64,000 nucleotides of DNA. It comes from Cytobacillus citreus (GTDB lineage Bacteria > Bacillota > Bacilli > Bacillales > Cytobacillaceae). Within the stretch, counting starts at the first letter, position 1; every line of letters begins with the position of its first letter. The position numbers and the translations under genes were made by a program. The notes below the pieces were generated by a model. It ran no database searches. It was not told the DNA's origin and saw only the letters and a list, made by a program, of their open reading frames with translations. The stretch is from positions 124,001 to 188,000 of the forward strand of contig NZ_JAGYPM010000003.1 in NCBI RefSeq assembly GCF_018343665.1. Reading direction: 5' to 3'. Positions 17,765 to 24,915 of this stretch are shown here, in pieces.

Positions 17765-18706
17765 TTATCTAGATAGTTCTCTCACTTCAATTGGGATTAA
17801 TGAATTTTTTAGCCTCTCCCTATAGTGTTCATACTGGCTAGGCAGCTTTAATTCAGAACCCATCGTCTCTTTAGATTCATCATGAGCAAAACCTGGAGGA
17901 TCTGTGGCAATTTCGAAAAGTATTTCTCCGTATTCCCTAAAATAAATGGCATTGAAGTAATTTCTGTCCTGAACAGGTGTTACAGTATACCCTTTGCTTT
18001 CAATATAATTCTTCCAATCCAATTGATCCTTATCATCATTTGCACGCCATGCGATATGATGGACTGTTCCTATACCGATTTGCCCTCTGCCACTTAAAAT
18101 CTTTTTCAAATCTATCACATTTCCAATGTCACCAATGGATTTTAAGCGGATAAACTCCCCATCTTCACTGACTGTTTCAAGCCCCATTGCCTTTTCTAGC
18201 AATTCAGCTGTCTTATTAGGTTGTGATGAAAATAATGTTGCTCCACCAAAGCCTTTAATCGCTACATCAGCAGTAACGCCACCAAATTCCCACGTGTTTA
18301 TCGCTCCTTCTTCTCTTTCCACAATTTCTAATTTCAACCCATGCGGATCAGAAAAACTTACATATCGTTCCCCAAATCGTTCTTCTTTAGTAAAAGGGAT
18401 ATTGAATTTTCCTAATCTTTTTTCCCAGAAGGCAAGCGCACCCGTCGGAACTACATAGGATGTAACTCCTACCTGTCCGTCACCAATTCGCCCATTATAC
18501 GCATTTGGCCAAGGAAAAAACGTAATAATCGTTCCTGGCTTACCACCTTCATTTCCGAAATATAGATGATATGTTCCAGGATCATCAAAATTGACGGTTT
18601 GCTTGACTAATCGCAAACCTAAAACTCCAGAATAAAAATCTATATTTTCTTGTGGATGTCCAACAATTGCTGTTATATGGTGAATACCCATCGTTTTCTT
18701 AAGCAT
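17765..18706 (-). CDS. mhqO: MhqO-type ring-cleaving dioxygenase
   Basis: A 313-residue vicinal-oxygen-chelate (glyoxalase-fold) protein annotated as a ring-cleaving dioxygenase, like MhqO/MhqA. It has two VOC modules. The first opens with GIHHITAIVGHPQENIDFY and the second around GTVHHIAWRANDD. The iron ligands should be the histidines of GIHHIT and VHHIAW and the glutamate of EILFEIATDPPG. It removes hydroquinone or catechol stress compounds in characterised relatives. It is the first gene of a unit with the hydrolase and probably the flavoprotein. An MhqR-like palindrome lies about 80 bases upstream, which suggests induction by electrophilic quinones. Confidence 0.87.
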   Translation of the reverse strand: MLKKTMGIHHITAIVGHPQENIDFYSGVLGLRLVKQTVNFDDPGTYHLYFGNEGGKPGTIITFFPWPNAYNGRIGDGQVGVTSYVVPTGALAFWEKRLGKFNIPFTKEERFGERYVSFSDPHGLKLEIVEREEGAINTWEFGGVTADVAIKGFGGATLFSSQPNKTAELLEKAMGLETVSEDGEFIRLKSIGDIGNVIDLKKILSGRGQIGIGTVHHIAWRANDDKDQLDWKNYIESKGYTVTPVQDRNYFNAIYFREYGEILFEIATDPPGFAHDESKETMGSELKLPSQYEHYRERLKNSLIPIEVRELSR

Positions 18707-18786
18707 ATTTAATCTCTCCTTTTTTAAAATCTAATATTTATTATTTTTTCCATAGTCATTACATCTACTATTTATATGCAATTGTT

Positions 18787-18821
18787 TTATCTCAAATTAA
18801 AATATCCTTAATTCGAGATAA
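18787..18821 (-). promoter_or_regulatory. MhqR-like operator
   Basis: An inverted repeat of two 14-base arms (TTATCTCAAATTAA and TTAATTCGAGATAA) separated by seven bases, with a single mismatch. The ATCTC...GAGAT core is that of the known MhqR sites of B. subtilis, although those are more compact. It lies upstream of the dioxygenase gene in the position expected for a MarR-type repressor. The binding protein is inferred; no mhqR gene is in the window. Confidence 0.55.
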
Positions 18822-18912
18822 TATTATTAAATTCTTTTCACTTTGTCAATGTAAAATATATATGTGAACCTTTTTTTAATTAACATATTATGTTTCTTAC
18901 GTTTATTTTTTC

Positions 18913-19155
18913 CCAGGATATTGAATAAACATCCTTGGTTAAAACACCGCATAAGAAAAACTTGACGTTCGCCAAGTAGTTTTCTTATGCGATCTTTTTA
19001 GCAGATATTTAATAGAAAACACACTTTACTTTAGTACGTTAATAAACTTAAACTTTCCTATAAGTCGAGAAAATGCCCATGCATTTTTAAGAGTCTCGCG
19101 CCTGCAGCGAAAGTCAACAACAAAAATGCATTTACAACACTGAGCTTTAACAAAG
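18913..19155. repeat. Composite interspersed repeat, hybrid copy
   Basis: This copy joins pieces of both repeat forms. It starts with the CAGGATATTGAATAAACATCC segment also found at 52350, continues with the hairpin arms (AAAAACTTGACGTTC-type) and the CACTTTACTTTAGTACG tail shared with 11294, and ends with the GAGTCTCGCGCCTGCAGCG and GAGCTTTAACAAAGCC right end shared with 36640-36827. It fills most of the space upstream of the 94-aa gene and has no coding potential. Confidence 0.6.
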
Positions 19156-19194
19156 CCTTATTAAAAAAAACGGCTTTTGCCGATTTTCATTTTT

Positions 19195-19479
19195 TCACAT
19201 ATAAGGTCTAATCGTACAATTTTCTTGAATATAACATTTATCCTTACTAACAATATTTGAAACCGTTAAAATAAATGAAGGTATTTTTTCAACATTAAAT
19301 ACAATAAGTCCGATATGATTGCTCTTTATAATAAATGACTCCCCATGGGAGAAAGAAGGCAGTTCATTTCCTAATTGAATAATGGAACTGACAATTATTT
19401 TTCTAATTTCTGATTCAATTTGAATGTGAGGAGAGAATCGTAAAATCCAATCATCAGCTCCAATGGAAAATCGGAACAT
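19195..19479 (-). CDS. Hypothetical protein, 94 aa
   Basis: A 94-residue protein with no family I recognise. It begins MFRFSIGADDWILRF, has alternating hydrophobic and polar residues suggesting a small alpha/beta fold, and carries two cysteines near the C-terminus (DKCYIQENCTIRPYM). There is no signal peptide or clear membrane helix. A GAGGGTGAG box precedes the ATG. It is isolated, between a repeat element and the cspD leader. The gap from its start to the cspD promoter (19480-19764) is AT-rich and I see nothing else in it. Confidence 0.5.
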   Translation of the reverse strand: MFRFSIGADDWILRFSPHIQIESEIRKIIVSSIIQLGNELPSFSHGESFIIKSNHIGLIVFNVEKIPSFILTVSNIVSKDKCYIQENCTIRPYM

Positions 19480-19764
19480 TTGCTCACCCTCTAATTAATT
19501 TATTTAAAATAAATCTGTAAATCTCACCGTTTACTTTTAGTCCTACCTTCATCACTTTCTTCAAGAGAGTTGACATTAAAGTAAAAAACAAGTTAATTAA
19601 TAATATTTATGAGGGTAAATGCATAATATGATTCCCTTTGTCTACAAAATAAATTTATTGAGAGTGAATCATAAAATGATAGAATGTTATAAAGATCATA
19701 TAATGAATATTTTTTAAATATTTCAAATTTTTATAGTTTTTTTTAAAAAAAGTCCTTAAACACC

Positions 19765-19793
19765 TTGACTGCTTACTTCCATTCGTGTATATT
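19765..19793 (+). promoter_or_regulatory. Sigma-A promoter of cspD
   Basis: A near-consensus promoter with -35 TTGACT, a 17-base spacer and -10 TATATT. The predicted start near 19800 leaves a leader of about 120 bases before the ATG at 19919, as is usual for cold-shock genes whose leader folding controls translation. Confidence 0.85.
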
Positions 19794-19918
19794 AAAATCA
19801 TCATTTAACAGAATATATTTCCGTTATTTCTAAAAATATCTGTTTTTTATTTTGTTGAGTGGTAATATTTATCTTGGACACTAATTGTGTCTTGAAAGGC
19901 TTAGGAGGAAAAGTTATT

Positions 19919-20119
19919 ATGCAAAACGGTAAAGTAAAATGGTTTAATAATGAAAAAGGTTTCGGTTTTATCGAAGTTGAAGGCGGAGACGATGTATTCG
20001 TTCACTTCACTGCTATCACAGGAGATGGCTTCAAATCACTTGAAGAAGGTCAAGAAGTTTCTTTCGAAATCGTTGAAGGAAACCGTGGACCACAAGCTGC
20101 AAACGTTGTAAAACTATAA
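19919..20119 (+). CDS. cspD: Cold shock protein CspD
   Basis: A 66-residue OB-fold cold-shock protein almost identical to B. subtilis CspD. It binds single-stranded DNA and RNA and acts as an RNA chaperone. RNP1 (KGFGFIEV) and RNP2 (VFVHFTAI) are intact. The true start is the ATG at 19919, with an AGGAGG box ten bases upstream; a longer open frame upstream of it is part of the leader. The coding bias is strong, as expected for an abundant protein. The neighbouring ypeQ gene on the opposite strand matches the B. subtilis arrangement. Confidence 0.97.
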   Translation: MQNGKVKWFNNEKGFGFIEVEGGDDVFVHFTAITGDGFKSLEEGQEVSFEIVEGNRGPQAANVVKL

Positions 20120-20130
20120 TCTTATAAATA

Positions 20131-20163
20131 ATCAGGCTGGCAAATTTATGTCAGCCTTTATTT
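20131..20163. terminator. Bidirectional terminator between cspD and ypeQ
   Basis: A stem AGGCTG / CAGCCT with a loop of about 12 bases, with a T-rich tract on the cspD side and an A-rich stretch on the other. It lies between the two convergent genes and can serve both. Confidence 0.7.
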
Positions 20164-20167
20164 ATTT

Positions 20168-20356
20168 TCATTTCCTCTCTTCTGAAAGCTTGCTTCCAAA
20201 AGCTTTTATTTTTTCACCGACCGTACACTTTGTAATACAAAACTTGTGTGCATACCTACGCCCCATTTCCTCTTTATGAAATTTATACACAAAACAGTCT
20301 TTACAATATGTGATCATTAGGTATTCTACTTCATTAAATATTTGCTTTCTTTTCAT
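20168..20356 (-). CDS. ypeQ: Zinc-finger protein YpeQ
   Basis: A 62-residue small protein of the Bacillus zinc-finger family to which YpeQ belongs. The cysteine pair YCKDCFV and the later HKFCITKC make a C-x2-C / C-x3-C-type site, with histidines nearby (KFHKEEMGRRYAHKFC). The biochemical role is not known. It sits between cspD and the RNase H-like gene exactly as in B. subtilis. An internal ATG (MITYCKDC) could also be the start; the longer form begins MKRKQIFNEVEY. Confidence 0.75.
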   Translation of the reverse strand: MKRKQIFNEVEYLMITYCKDCFVYKFHKEEMGRRYAHKFCITKCTVGEKIKAFGSKLSEERK

Positions 20357-20382
20357 TCAGTTAACACCATCCTTCTAACCAA

Positions 20383-21039
20383 CTAAATCACTTGCATTTT
20401 ACTATTAATTATTTTTCCTTCAAGTGCTTGAGTTGCAAGCTTATCAGCTTCTTTGTTCTCAGTTCTTGGAATTGATGTATACCTTGCTTCAATATTAAGG
20501 GATTTAATCTTTTCTTCAATGCGGTCAAGCCAACGGTTAAGATTTTCTTCATAACACGGCCATTCCCCTTTTAGCTGCATTAATACACCTTGGGAATCTC
20601 CTTTAAACTCGCAAATCATATGATGAACACCTATCTCTTCTAGTAAGTTCACCGTATGATAAATAGCAGCATATTCAGCTTCATTATTATTTTCAATTTC
20701 ATTAATCAAAGCATTCGCACGAATACGATACTTCTTTTTACCTTGCTTATAATAAATAACTGCACCTAACCCTGCTTGATATGTCTCTTTATTAAATCCT
20801 CCATCAAAATAAACCGTTAAGTCGTGAGGTTCCTCTTCAATCTCAGCAAGCAGTTTACGCATTTCTTTTGTACTCCATGTTGTCCCCATTTCATCATGAT
20901 AAACTAAATCCGTCCCCTTTCCGCTTTTCTCAATATCTTCCCCAATTAATAGTGCCTTTTCACCTTCTACCCAATCGGAGTTAAAGGTTACTCCTTCTTT
21001 TCCTTTTATTTTATAATTCCATTCCAATTTATATTTCAT
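20383..21039 (-). CDS. ypeP: YpeP-type RNase H-like protein
   Basis: A 218-residue protein with an N-terminal region of about 75 residues followed by an RNase H fold (reverse-transcriptase-like family). The four acidic residues of the RNase H active site are in TVYFDGGFN, NNNEAEYAAI, CEFKGDSQGV and ENKEADKLATQAL. The N-terminal part is the short YpeP-specific region (KLEWNYKIKGKEG). It is not certain that the enzyme cuts RNA in hybrids. An ATG at 21039 is preceded by AAAGG; a TTG three codons earlier is less likely. It faces a second RNase H gene divergently across a short space. Confidence 0.85.
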   Translation of the reverse strand: MKYKLEWNYKIKGKEGVTFNSDWVEGEKALLIGEDIEKSGKGTDLVYHDEMGTTWSTKEMRKLLAEIEEEPHDLTVYFDGGFNKETYQAGLGAVIYYKQGKKKYRIRANALINEIENNNEAEYAAIYHTVNLLEEIGVHHMICEFKGDSQGVLMQLKGEWPCYEENLNRWLDRIEEKIKSLNIEARYTSIPRTENKEADKLATQALEGKIINSKMQVI

Positions 21040-21078
21040 TTTTCTCAACCTTTCTAGGTTTTTACTTTTTCGGAGTTT

Positions 21079-21184
21079 AATTGGGGAAAATCACCCCACT
21101 GACGCAAGTATCACTTTATCGCAGATTAACGGACATTAATCCCTTTATATGTTATTTTTTGTATCGCCAGTATCACTTTATGGT
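21079..21184. repeat. Two decayed tandem copies of the IS605-like hairpin element
   Basis: Bases 21079-21119 match, with changes, the second hairpin and right end of the element at 46315-46476 (GGGG...CCCCACTGA followed by ATCACTTTAT). The next bases (TTTATCGCAGATTAACGG, 21115-21132) match the left end of the same element, and a second right end (CAGTATCACTTTATGG) appears at 21169-21184. So a right end runs straight into a left end: two shrunken copies in tandem, in the space between the two divergent RNase H genes. Confidence 0.5.
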
Positions 21185-21253
21185 ACACTTATTTTATCTT
21201 ACCCTGGTGTAGGTTTAAATAAAAATTTCTATTTGTCTTTGGAGGATGGATTT

Positions 21254-21643
21254 TTGATTGAAGTATATATCGATGGCGCAAGTGCAGGCAATCCAGGTCC
21301 TAGTGGTGCAGGAATTTTCATAAAGGGTAATGGGGTTGTTGAAAAATTTTCCATTCCACTTGGTAATATGGAGAATCATGAAGCTGAATACAATGCATTG
21401 ATTAAAGCACTTGAAATTTGTATCGATCGAGGCTATAAAATTGTCTCATTCCGAACAGACTCTCAAGCAGTTAATCGGGCGATTGAAAAAGAATTCGCTA
21501 AAAATAAAGCATATGCACCTCTTCTGGAAAAAGCGCTTAGTTTAAGTAAAGAACTAGATTTATTTTTTATGAAATGGATACCTAGCTCAGAAAACAAATC
21601 AGCAGATGAATTGGCTAGATCAGCCATCCGTGAAAATAAATAG
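21254..21643 (+). CDS. ypdQ: Ribonuclease HI-like protein YpdQ
   Basis: A 129-residue single-domain ribonuclease HI fold, the B. subtilis YpdQ type. The catalytic D-E-D-D residues are in VYIDGASAGNPGPSGAG, NHEAEYNALI, FRTDSQAV and SSENKSADELARSAI. B. subtilis YpdQ has been reported to lack strong activity for RNA in hybrids. The start is TTG at 21254, with GGAGG eight bases upstream. The frame is open for 35 codons further upstream, through the repeat remnants, and those codons show no coding character. The gene is followed 18 bases later by the transporter gene, so they may be one transcript. Confidence 0.88.
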   Translation: MIEVYIDGASAGNPGPSGAGIFIKGNGVVEKFSIPLGNMENHEAEYNALIKALEICIDRGYKIVSFRTDSQAVNRAIEKEFAKNKAYAPLLEKALSLSKELDLFFMKWIPSSENKSADELARSAIRENK

Positions 21644-21660
21644 AGGGGATGATTACATAA

Positions 21661-22587
21661 TTGAAAAAATCTGTTTTATTTGCTGATGTGAGTCTATTGC
21701 TTGTTGCTTTCATTTGGGGAGCTACGTTCGTATTAGTACAAAATGCTATTGCTTTTTTAGAACCTTTCTCATTTAATGGCGTAAGATTTTCCTTAGCTGC
21801 TATTCTACTTGGAAGCTGGCTACTTATTTTTGAAAGAAAACAGCTAAAACATATTAATAAAAAATTGATATTATCCGGAATTATTATTGGAATCTTTTTG
21901 TTTATAGGCTATGCTTTTCAAACTCTTGGCTTATTATTTACGTCTTCTTCAAAAGCAGGCTTTATCACTGGATTAAGTGTTGTACTAGTACCTCTATTTT
22001 CATTTTTTTTGTTAAAAATTAAACCTGGGAGAAATGCAATCATTGGTGTTTCTATCGCTACCTTTGGACTATATTTATTAACGATGACGGATTCTGTCTC
22101 CCTCAATATAGGGGATGGATATGTTTTTATTTGTGCAATCGGGTTTGCTATGCATATTATTTTGACTGGAAAATATAGCAGTAAATTTCCATCACTTTTA
22201 CTTACCGTTGTCCAAATTATAACTGTCGCTGTTCTATCCATTGTCTTTGCCTACCTGACTGAAGATTGGAAACAGGCAGTCCGCCCTGAAGTAATACTCC
22301 AAGGAAAAGTATTGTCTGCTTTAATTATTACGTCCGTATTTGCAACAGCACTGGCTTTTTTCGCACAAACAAGTTTTCAAAAATATACGACACCAACAAG
22401 AGTGGCATTAATTTTTGCTATGGAGCCAGTGTTTGCTGCTGGCACCGCATATATTTGGGCAGATGAACGACTTTCTTACAGTGCTATCATAGGTTGTATA
22501 CTTATCTTTGCAGGAATGATATTTGCAGAATTGCCACGAAAAAAGAAGACACTTTCGATGAAAGAGGAACATAATGAAGTAGTATAG
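21661..22587 (+). CDS. DMT superfamily (EamA) transporter
   Basis: A 308-residue integral membrane protein of the drug/metabolite transporter superfamily. Ten hydrophobic segments are spaced as in two EamA repeats; the first repeat begins with LLLVAFIWGATFVLVQ and the second with VFICAIGFAMHIILTG. Conserved family features include FNGVRFSLAAILLG and GYAFQTLGLLFTSSSKAGF in repeat one, and FAMEPVFAAGTAYIWADERL in repeat two. It starts at TTG, with GAGGGGA upstream. The substrate is unknown; such proteins export metabolites or amino acids. A long basic C-terminal tail follows the last helix. Confidence 0.88.
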   Translation: MKKSVLFADVSLLLVAFIWGATFVLVQNAIAFLEPFSFNGVRFSLAAILLGSWLLIFERKQLKHINKKLILSGIIIGIFLFIGYAFQTLGLLFTSSSKAGFITGLSVVLVPLFSFFLLKIKPGRNAIIGVSIATFGLYLLTMTDSVSLNIGDGYVFICAIGFAMHIILTGKYSSKFPSLLLTVVQIITVAVLSIVFAYLTEDWKQAVRPEVILQGKVLSALIITSVFATALAFFAQTSFQKYTTPTRVALIFAMEPVFAAGTAYIWADERLSYSAIIGCILIFAGMIFAELPRKKKTLSMKEEHNEVV

Positions 22588-22651
22588 ATAAAATTGGAAG
22601 TATTCAATTCATTATGATTTCTTCCAATTTTTTGTCTATACATTTCGTCTA

Positions 22652-22927
22652 TTATATACTGATTAAATTCTTCTCTTTTACAAATTGAATGGCCTCAAGC
22701 CTATTTTGTATCTTATTTGCTACCAGCATTTCTAGTAGAGATACAAAGAAACTGCCATCAAACGATTTTTGTGCTTTCAGTGTTAATTCAATAGCTATGT
22801 TAGTCAGCTCATCTGATGCATTTGTATATTGTTTGCCAAAATAAATAAAACCAATTGCATCTTCTTGGAGCTGAAATCCTTTACTTTGTAAAAAGCTTAT
22901 ATACTCCTCAACATTATTTACAAACAT
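22652..22927 (-). CDS. Hypothetical protein, 91 aa (DUF6123-like)
   Basis: A 91-residue soluble, mostly helical protein beginning MFVNNVEEYISFLQSKGF and ending VKEKNLISI. It has the pattern of the small Bacillus family DUF6123, but this is recalled rather than searched. The ATG at 22927 has GGGAGAG upstream; the frame also has a TTG eight codons earlier, which I reject. It lies downstream of, and on the same strand as, the PAP2 gene, with a gap of about 57 bases. No function is known. Confidence 0.6.
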   Translation of the reverse strand: MFVNNVEEYISFLQSKGFQLQEDAIGFIYFGKQYTNASDELTNIAIELTLKAQKSFDGSFFVSLLEMLVANKIQNRLEAIQFVKEKNLISI

Positions 22928-22983
22928 GTTAATCTCTCCCTTTGCTCCCAATCCCCTCTAAATTTTATCTTAAATTTCGACAA

Positions 22984-23448
22984 TTATCTATCTTTTTTCG
23001 TTAAACAATGTCCTATTGTCCCCGTTAAAATTCCAAGTAATGCTCCCCCGATTACTTCTGCTGGCTGATGACCAAGCATTTCCTTTAATTTCTTTGGCTT
23101 TTTTTCCTTAAATTCAACTGATTCTTCTTTATGAATTTTTTCCATCAATTCCCCCAAAGTGTTCACTTTTAATGTTAGCTCGCCTGTTTGACGTCTAATC
23201 CCTTGTGCATCATACATGACAATAAGCCCATAAATGAACGAGAGAGCAAAGTCAATTGTCGGTATTCCACGTTTTAGAGCAATAAATGTAGTCAAGGAAG
23301 ATACCCCTGCAGAATGAGAGCTTGGCATCCCACCTGTTTGAAAAAACAATTCAGGACGAAATTCTTTTTTCATAATTAAGTGTATTGGAATTTTTAATGC
23401 TTGTGCCAAGCCGATGCTAAATAAAGCAATATAGACACCTTTATTCAA
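22984..23448 (-). CDS. YuiD-type divergent PAP2 membrane protein
   Basis: A 154-residue membrane protein of the divergent PAP2 (acid phosphatase/vanadium haloperoxidase-related) family, like YuiD. The active-site-like block is FFQTGGMPSSHSAGVSSLTT, which keeps the PSSHS motif, followed by YDAQGIRRQTGE. Hydrophobic segments lie at residues 5-20, 50-75 and near the C-terminus (EVIGGALLGILTG). Related proteins may act on phosphate-linked lipids, but the activity of this group is not shown. The TTG at 23448 has a GAGG box eight bases upstream; a GTG three codons earlier is too close to that box. Confidence 0.82.
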   Translation of the reverse strand: MNKGVYIALFSIGLAQALKIPIHLIMKKEFRPELFFQTGGMPSSHSAGVSSLTTFIALKRGIPTIDFALSFIYGLIVMYDAQGIRRQTGELTLKVNTLGELMEKIHKEESVEFKEKKPKKLKEMLGHQPAEVIGGALLGILTGTIGHCLTKKDR

Positions 23449-23480
23449 TGAACTCACCTCATGCTTAGTTTGAAGAAAAA

Positions 23481-23510
23481 TGAGTTTATTTATTCTTTTC
23501 GGAAATACTA
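23481..23510 (+). promoter_or_regulatory. Sigma-G-like promoter of sspL
   Basis: A -35 TGAGTT, 17-base spacer and -10 AATACTA resemble the sigma-G consensus (TGAATA / CATACTA), placed about 30 bases before the sspL ribosome binding site. It fits forespore expression of a small acid-soluble protein gene. Confidence 0.5.
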
Positions 23511-23540
23511 CTTAAAGCTTTTACAATAGGAGGTGATTGT

Positions 23541-23675
23541 ATGGGCAAAAGAGAAAGAAATAGAGGAAAAGTAGCTTCAGGAGTAAACCCACAAGGTTAT
23601 GGTCAAGATGCTGAATTTGCTGTGGAGCCGAAAAGTAAACTAGAAAATGCAGCGAAAAAAAAGAATACAAAATAA
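23541..23675 (+). CDS. sspL: Small acid-soluble spore protein L
   Basis: A 44-residue basic, polar peptide beginning MGKRERNRGKVASGVNPQGYG and ending NAAKKKNTK. Its size, composition and position between the PAP2 and ypcP genes match SspL of B. subtilis, a minor spore protein made in the forespore under sigma-G. An AGGAGGTG box sits eight bases before the ATG. A long inverted repeat follows the gene and probably ends its transcript. It is too short to be found by a 60-codon cut-off. Confidence 0.85.
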   Translation: MGKRERNRGKVASGVNPQGYGQDAEFAVEPKSKLENAAKKKNTK

Positions 23676-23692
23676 GATTGTATATAAAAATA

Positions 23693-23802
23693 AAGGCTGA
23701 CTTAAAAGAAGAGAACTAAAGCTGATTCACTTTTCATTTTCTAAATTAAATAAAAAATTGATCAGCTATGAGTTGTCTGATAAAGATTCTTTTAAGTCTG
23801 CC
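23693..23802. repeat. Long inverted repeat between sspL and ypcP
   Basis: Outer arms AGGCTGACTTAAAAGAA and TTCTTTTAAGTCTGCCT (one mismatch in 17) enclose about 75 bases, inside which AGCTGAT and ATCAGCT pair again. The stretch could fold into a hairpin of about 110 bases. It separates the convergent sspL and ypcP genes, so it can act as a two-way terminator. Its length is also compatible with a small decayed mobile element. Confidence 0.55.
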
Positions 23803-23808
23803 TACAAA

Positions 23809-24699
23809 TTAAGCATATTCTTTTATGTCTAGAAAGGAATGGAGCCCTCGAAACTCAATTTCAGCAAACTTGTCCATTACCTTTTCACGGTTAATTAGCC
23901 ATGCTGCTTCTTCCATTGCACATTCAACTGGTACATCACATTTTATTTCTGCTAGCTGACGGCTTAAATGCAGCATTTCTAGATCTTGTTCGATTTTTGT
24001 TCTCTGCGCTTTTGTTAATTGATCTAAATTAGCTAGTACACCTTCGATATGACCGTATTGCTGTAATAGCTTTAATGCCGTCTTCTCCCCTATTCCTTTT
24101 ACACCTGGGTAATTATCACTTGTATCACCCATAAATGCTTTTAAATCGATCATTTGCTTCGGATGTATGCCCTTAGATTCATAAAAGGTATCCTTTGTAT
24201 GAACTAAATAATTTCCATATCCTTTTTGCAATAATACAACCGATATTTGATCATCTAATAGCTGTAAAATATCTTGGTCACCTGTTAATATGTTTACATG
24301 TGCTATTTCACTAGCTTGTCTTGCTATTGTTCCGATGCAATCATCTGCTTCATAACCTTTTAAACCAATATTCGGTACATTGAAGGCTTCAACTACTTCT
24401 TTGACAAGATCAAATTGAGGAATTAATTCAACTGGAGCATCAGGGCGATTTGCTTTATAGCCATCGTACATCTCTGTTCTGAAGGTTTTACTTCCCATAT
24501 CCCAACATACTGCAACATGTGTTGGTTTGAACTTTGAAACGGCTGTTAAAAAATGCTTTACAAAGCCATAAACTCCATTTGTTGGAATCCCTTTTGAATT
24601 TATCATAAATTGGCCCGTAACTGCTGTAGCAAAATATGCTCTAAACAATAATGCCATACCATCTACTAACATAAGTGAATGCTGATTTTTATTATTCAA
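23809..24699 (-). CDS. ypcP: 5'-3' exonuclease/flap nuclease YpcP
   Basis: A 296-residue 5' nuclease homologous to the N-terminal domain of DNA polymerase I, the B. subtilis YpcP type, which removes RNA primers and flaps. It has the metal-binding acidic clusters at LMLVDGMALLFRAYFATA, CWDMGSKTFRTEMYDGYKANR, GYEADDCIGTIA and ILTGDQDILQLL, then the H3TH motif MGDTSDNYPGVKGIGEKTALKLL. The start is TTG at 24699, with AGGAG eight bases upstream; this gives exactly the B. subtilis length. Open codons upstream overlap a repeat remnant (24722-24743) and are not used. Confidence 0.92.
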   Translation of the reverse strand: MNNKNQHSLMLVDGMALLFRAYFATAVTGQFMINSKGIPTNGVYGFVKHFLTAVSKFKPTHVAVCWDMGSKTFRTEMYDGYKANRPDAPVELIPQFDLVKEVVEAFNVPNIGLKGYEADDCIGTIARQASEIAHVNILTGDQDILQLLDDQISVVLLQKGYGNYLVHTKDTFYESKGIHPKQMIDLKAFMGDTSDNYPGVKGIGEKTALKLLQQYGHIEGVLANLDQLTKAQRTKIEQDLEMLHLSRQLAEIKCDVPVECAMEEAAWLINREKVMDKFAEIEFRGLHSFLDIKEYA

Positions 24700-24721
24700 T
24701 ATTCTCTCTCCTATACTCTTT

Positions 24722-24743
24722 TCATAAAGTGAAACTTCAATCA
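24722..24743. repeat. Fragment of the IS605-like element right end
   Basis: The sequence CATAAAGTGAAACTTCAATCA is identical over 21 bases to the right end of the element at 46315-46476, in the same orientation. It lies in the ypcP leader, just before the gene's ribosome binding site. Nothing else of the element remains nearby. Confidence 0.55.
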
Positions 24744-24882
24744 TTGTGATTTTCTGAAGTGCAGAATTTGTTTGTGCAGACAATGCGACAAAACAGCACG
24801 TTAAACTGCAATAGAAACATTATAACATGGTTTAGACTATCTTATTTTTGTTAAATTTTATCCGTATTATTTTTACAAAGGA

Positions 24883-24910
24883 AAAATAGCTCTTAATCAA
24901 GAGCTATTTC
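24883..24910 (-). terminator. Terminator of the sulfurtransferase gene
   Basis: A perfect hairpin with arms AAATAGCTCTT and AAGAGCTATTT around a four-base loop, followed by T residues on the minus strand, placed just after the stop codon. Confidence 0.85.
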
Positions 24911-24915
24911 AATTT

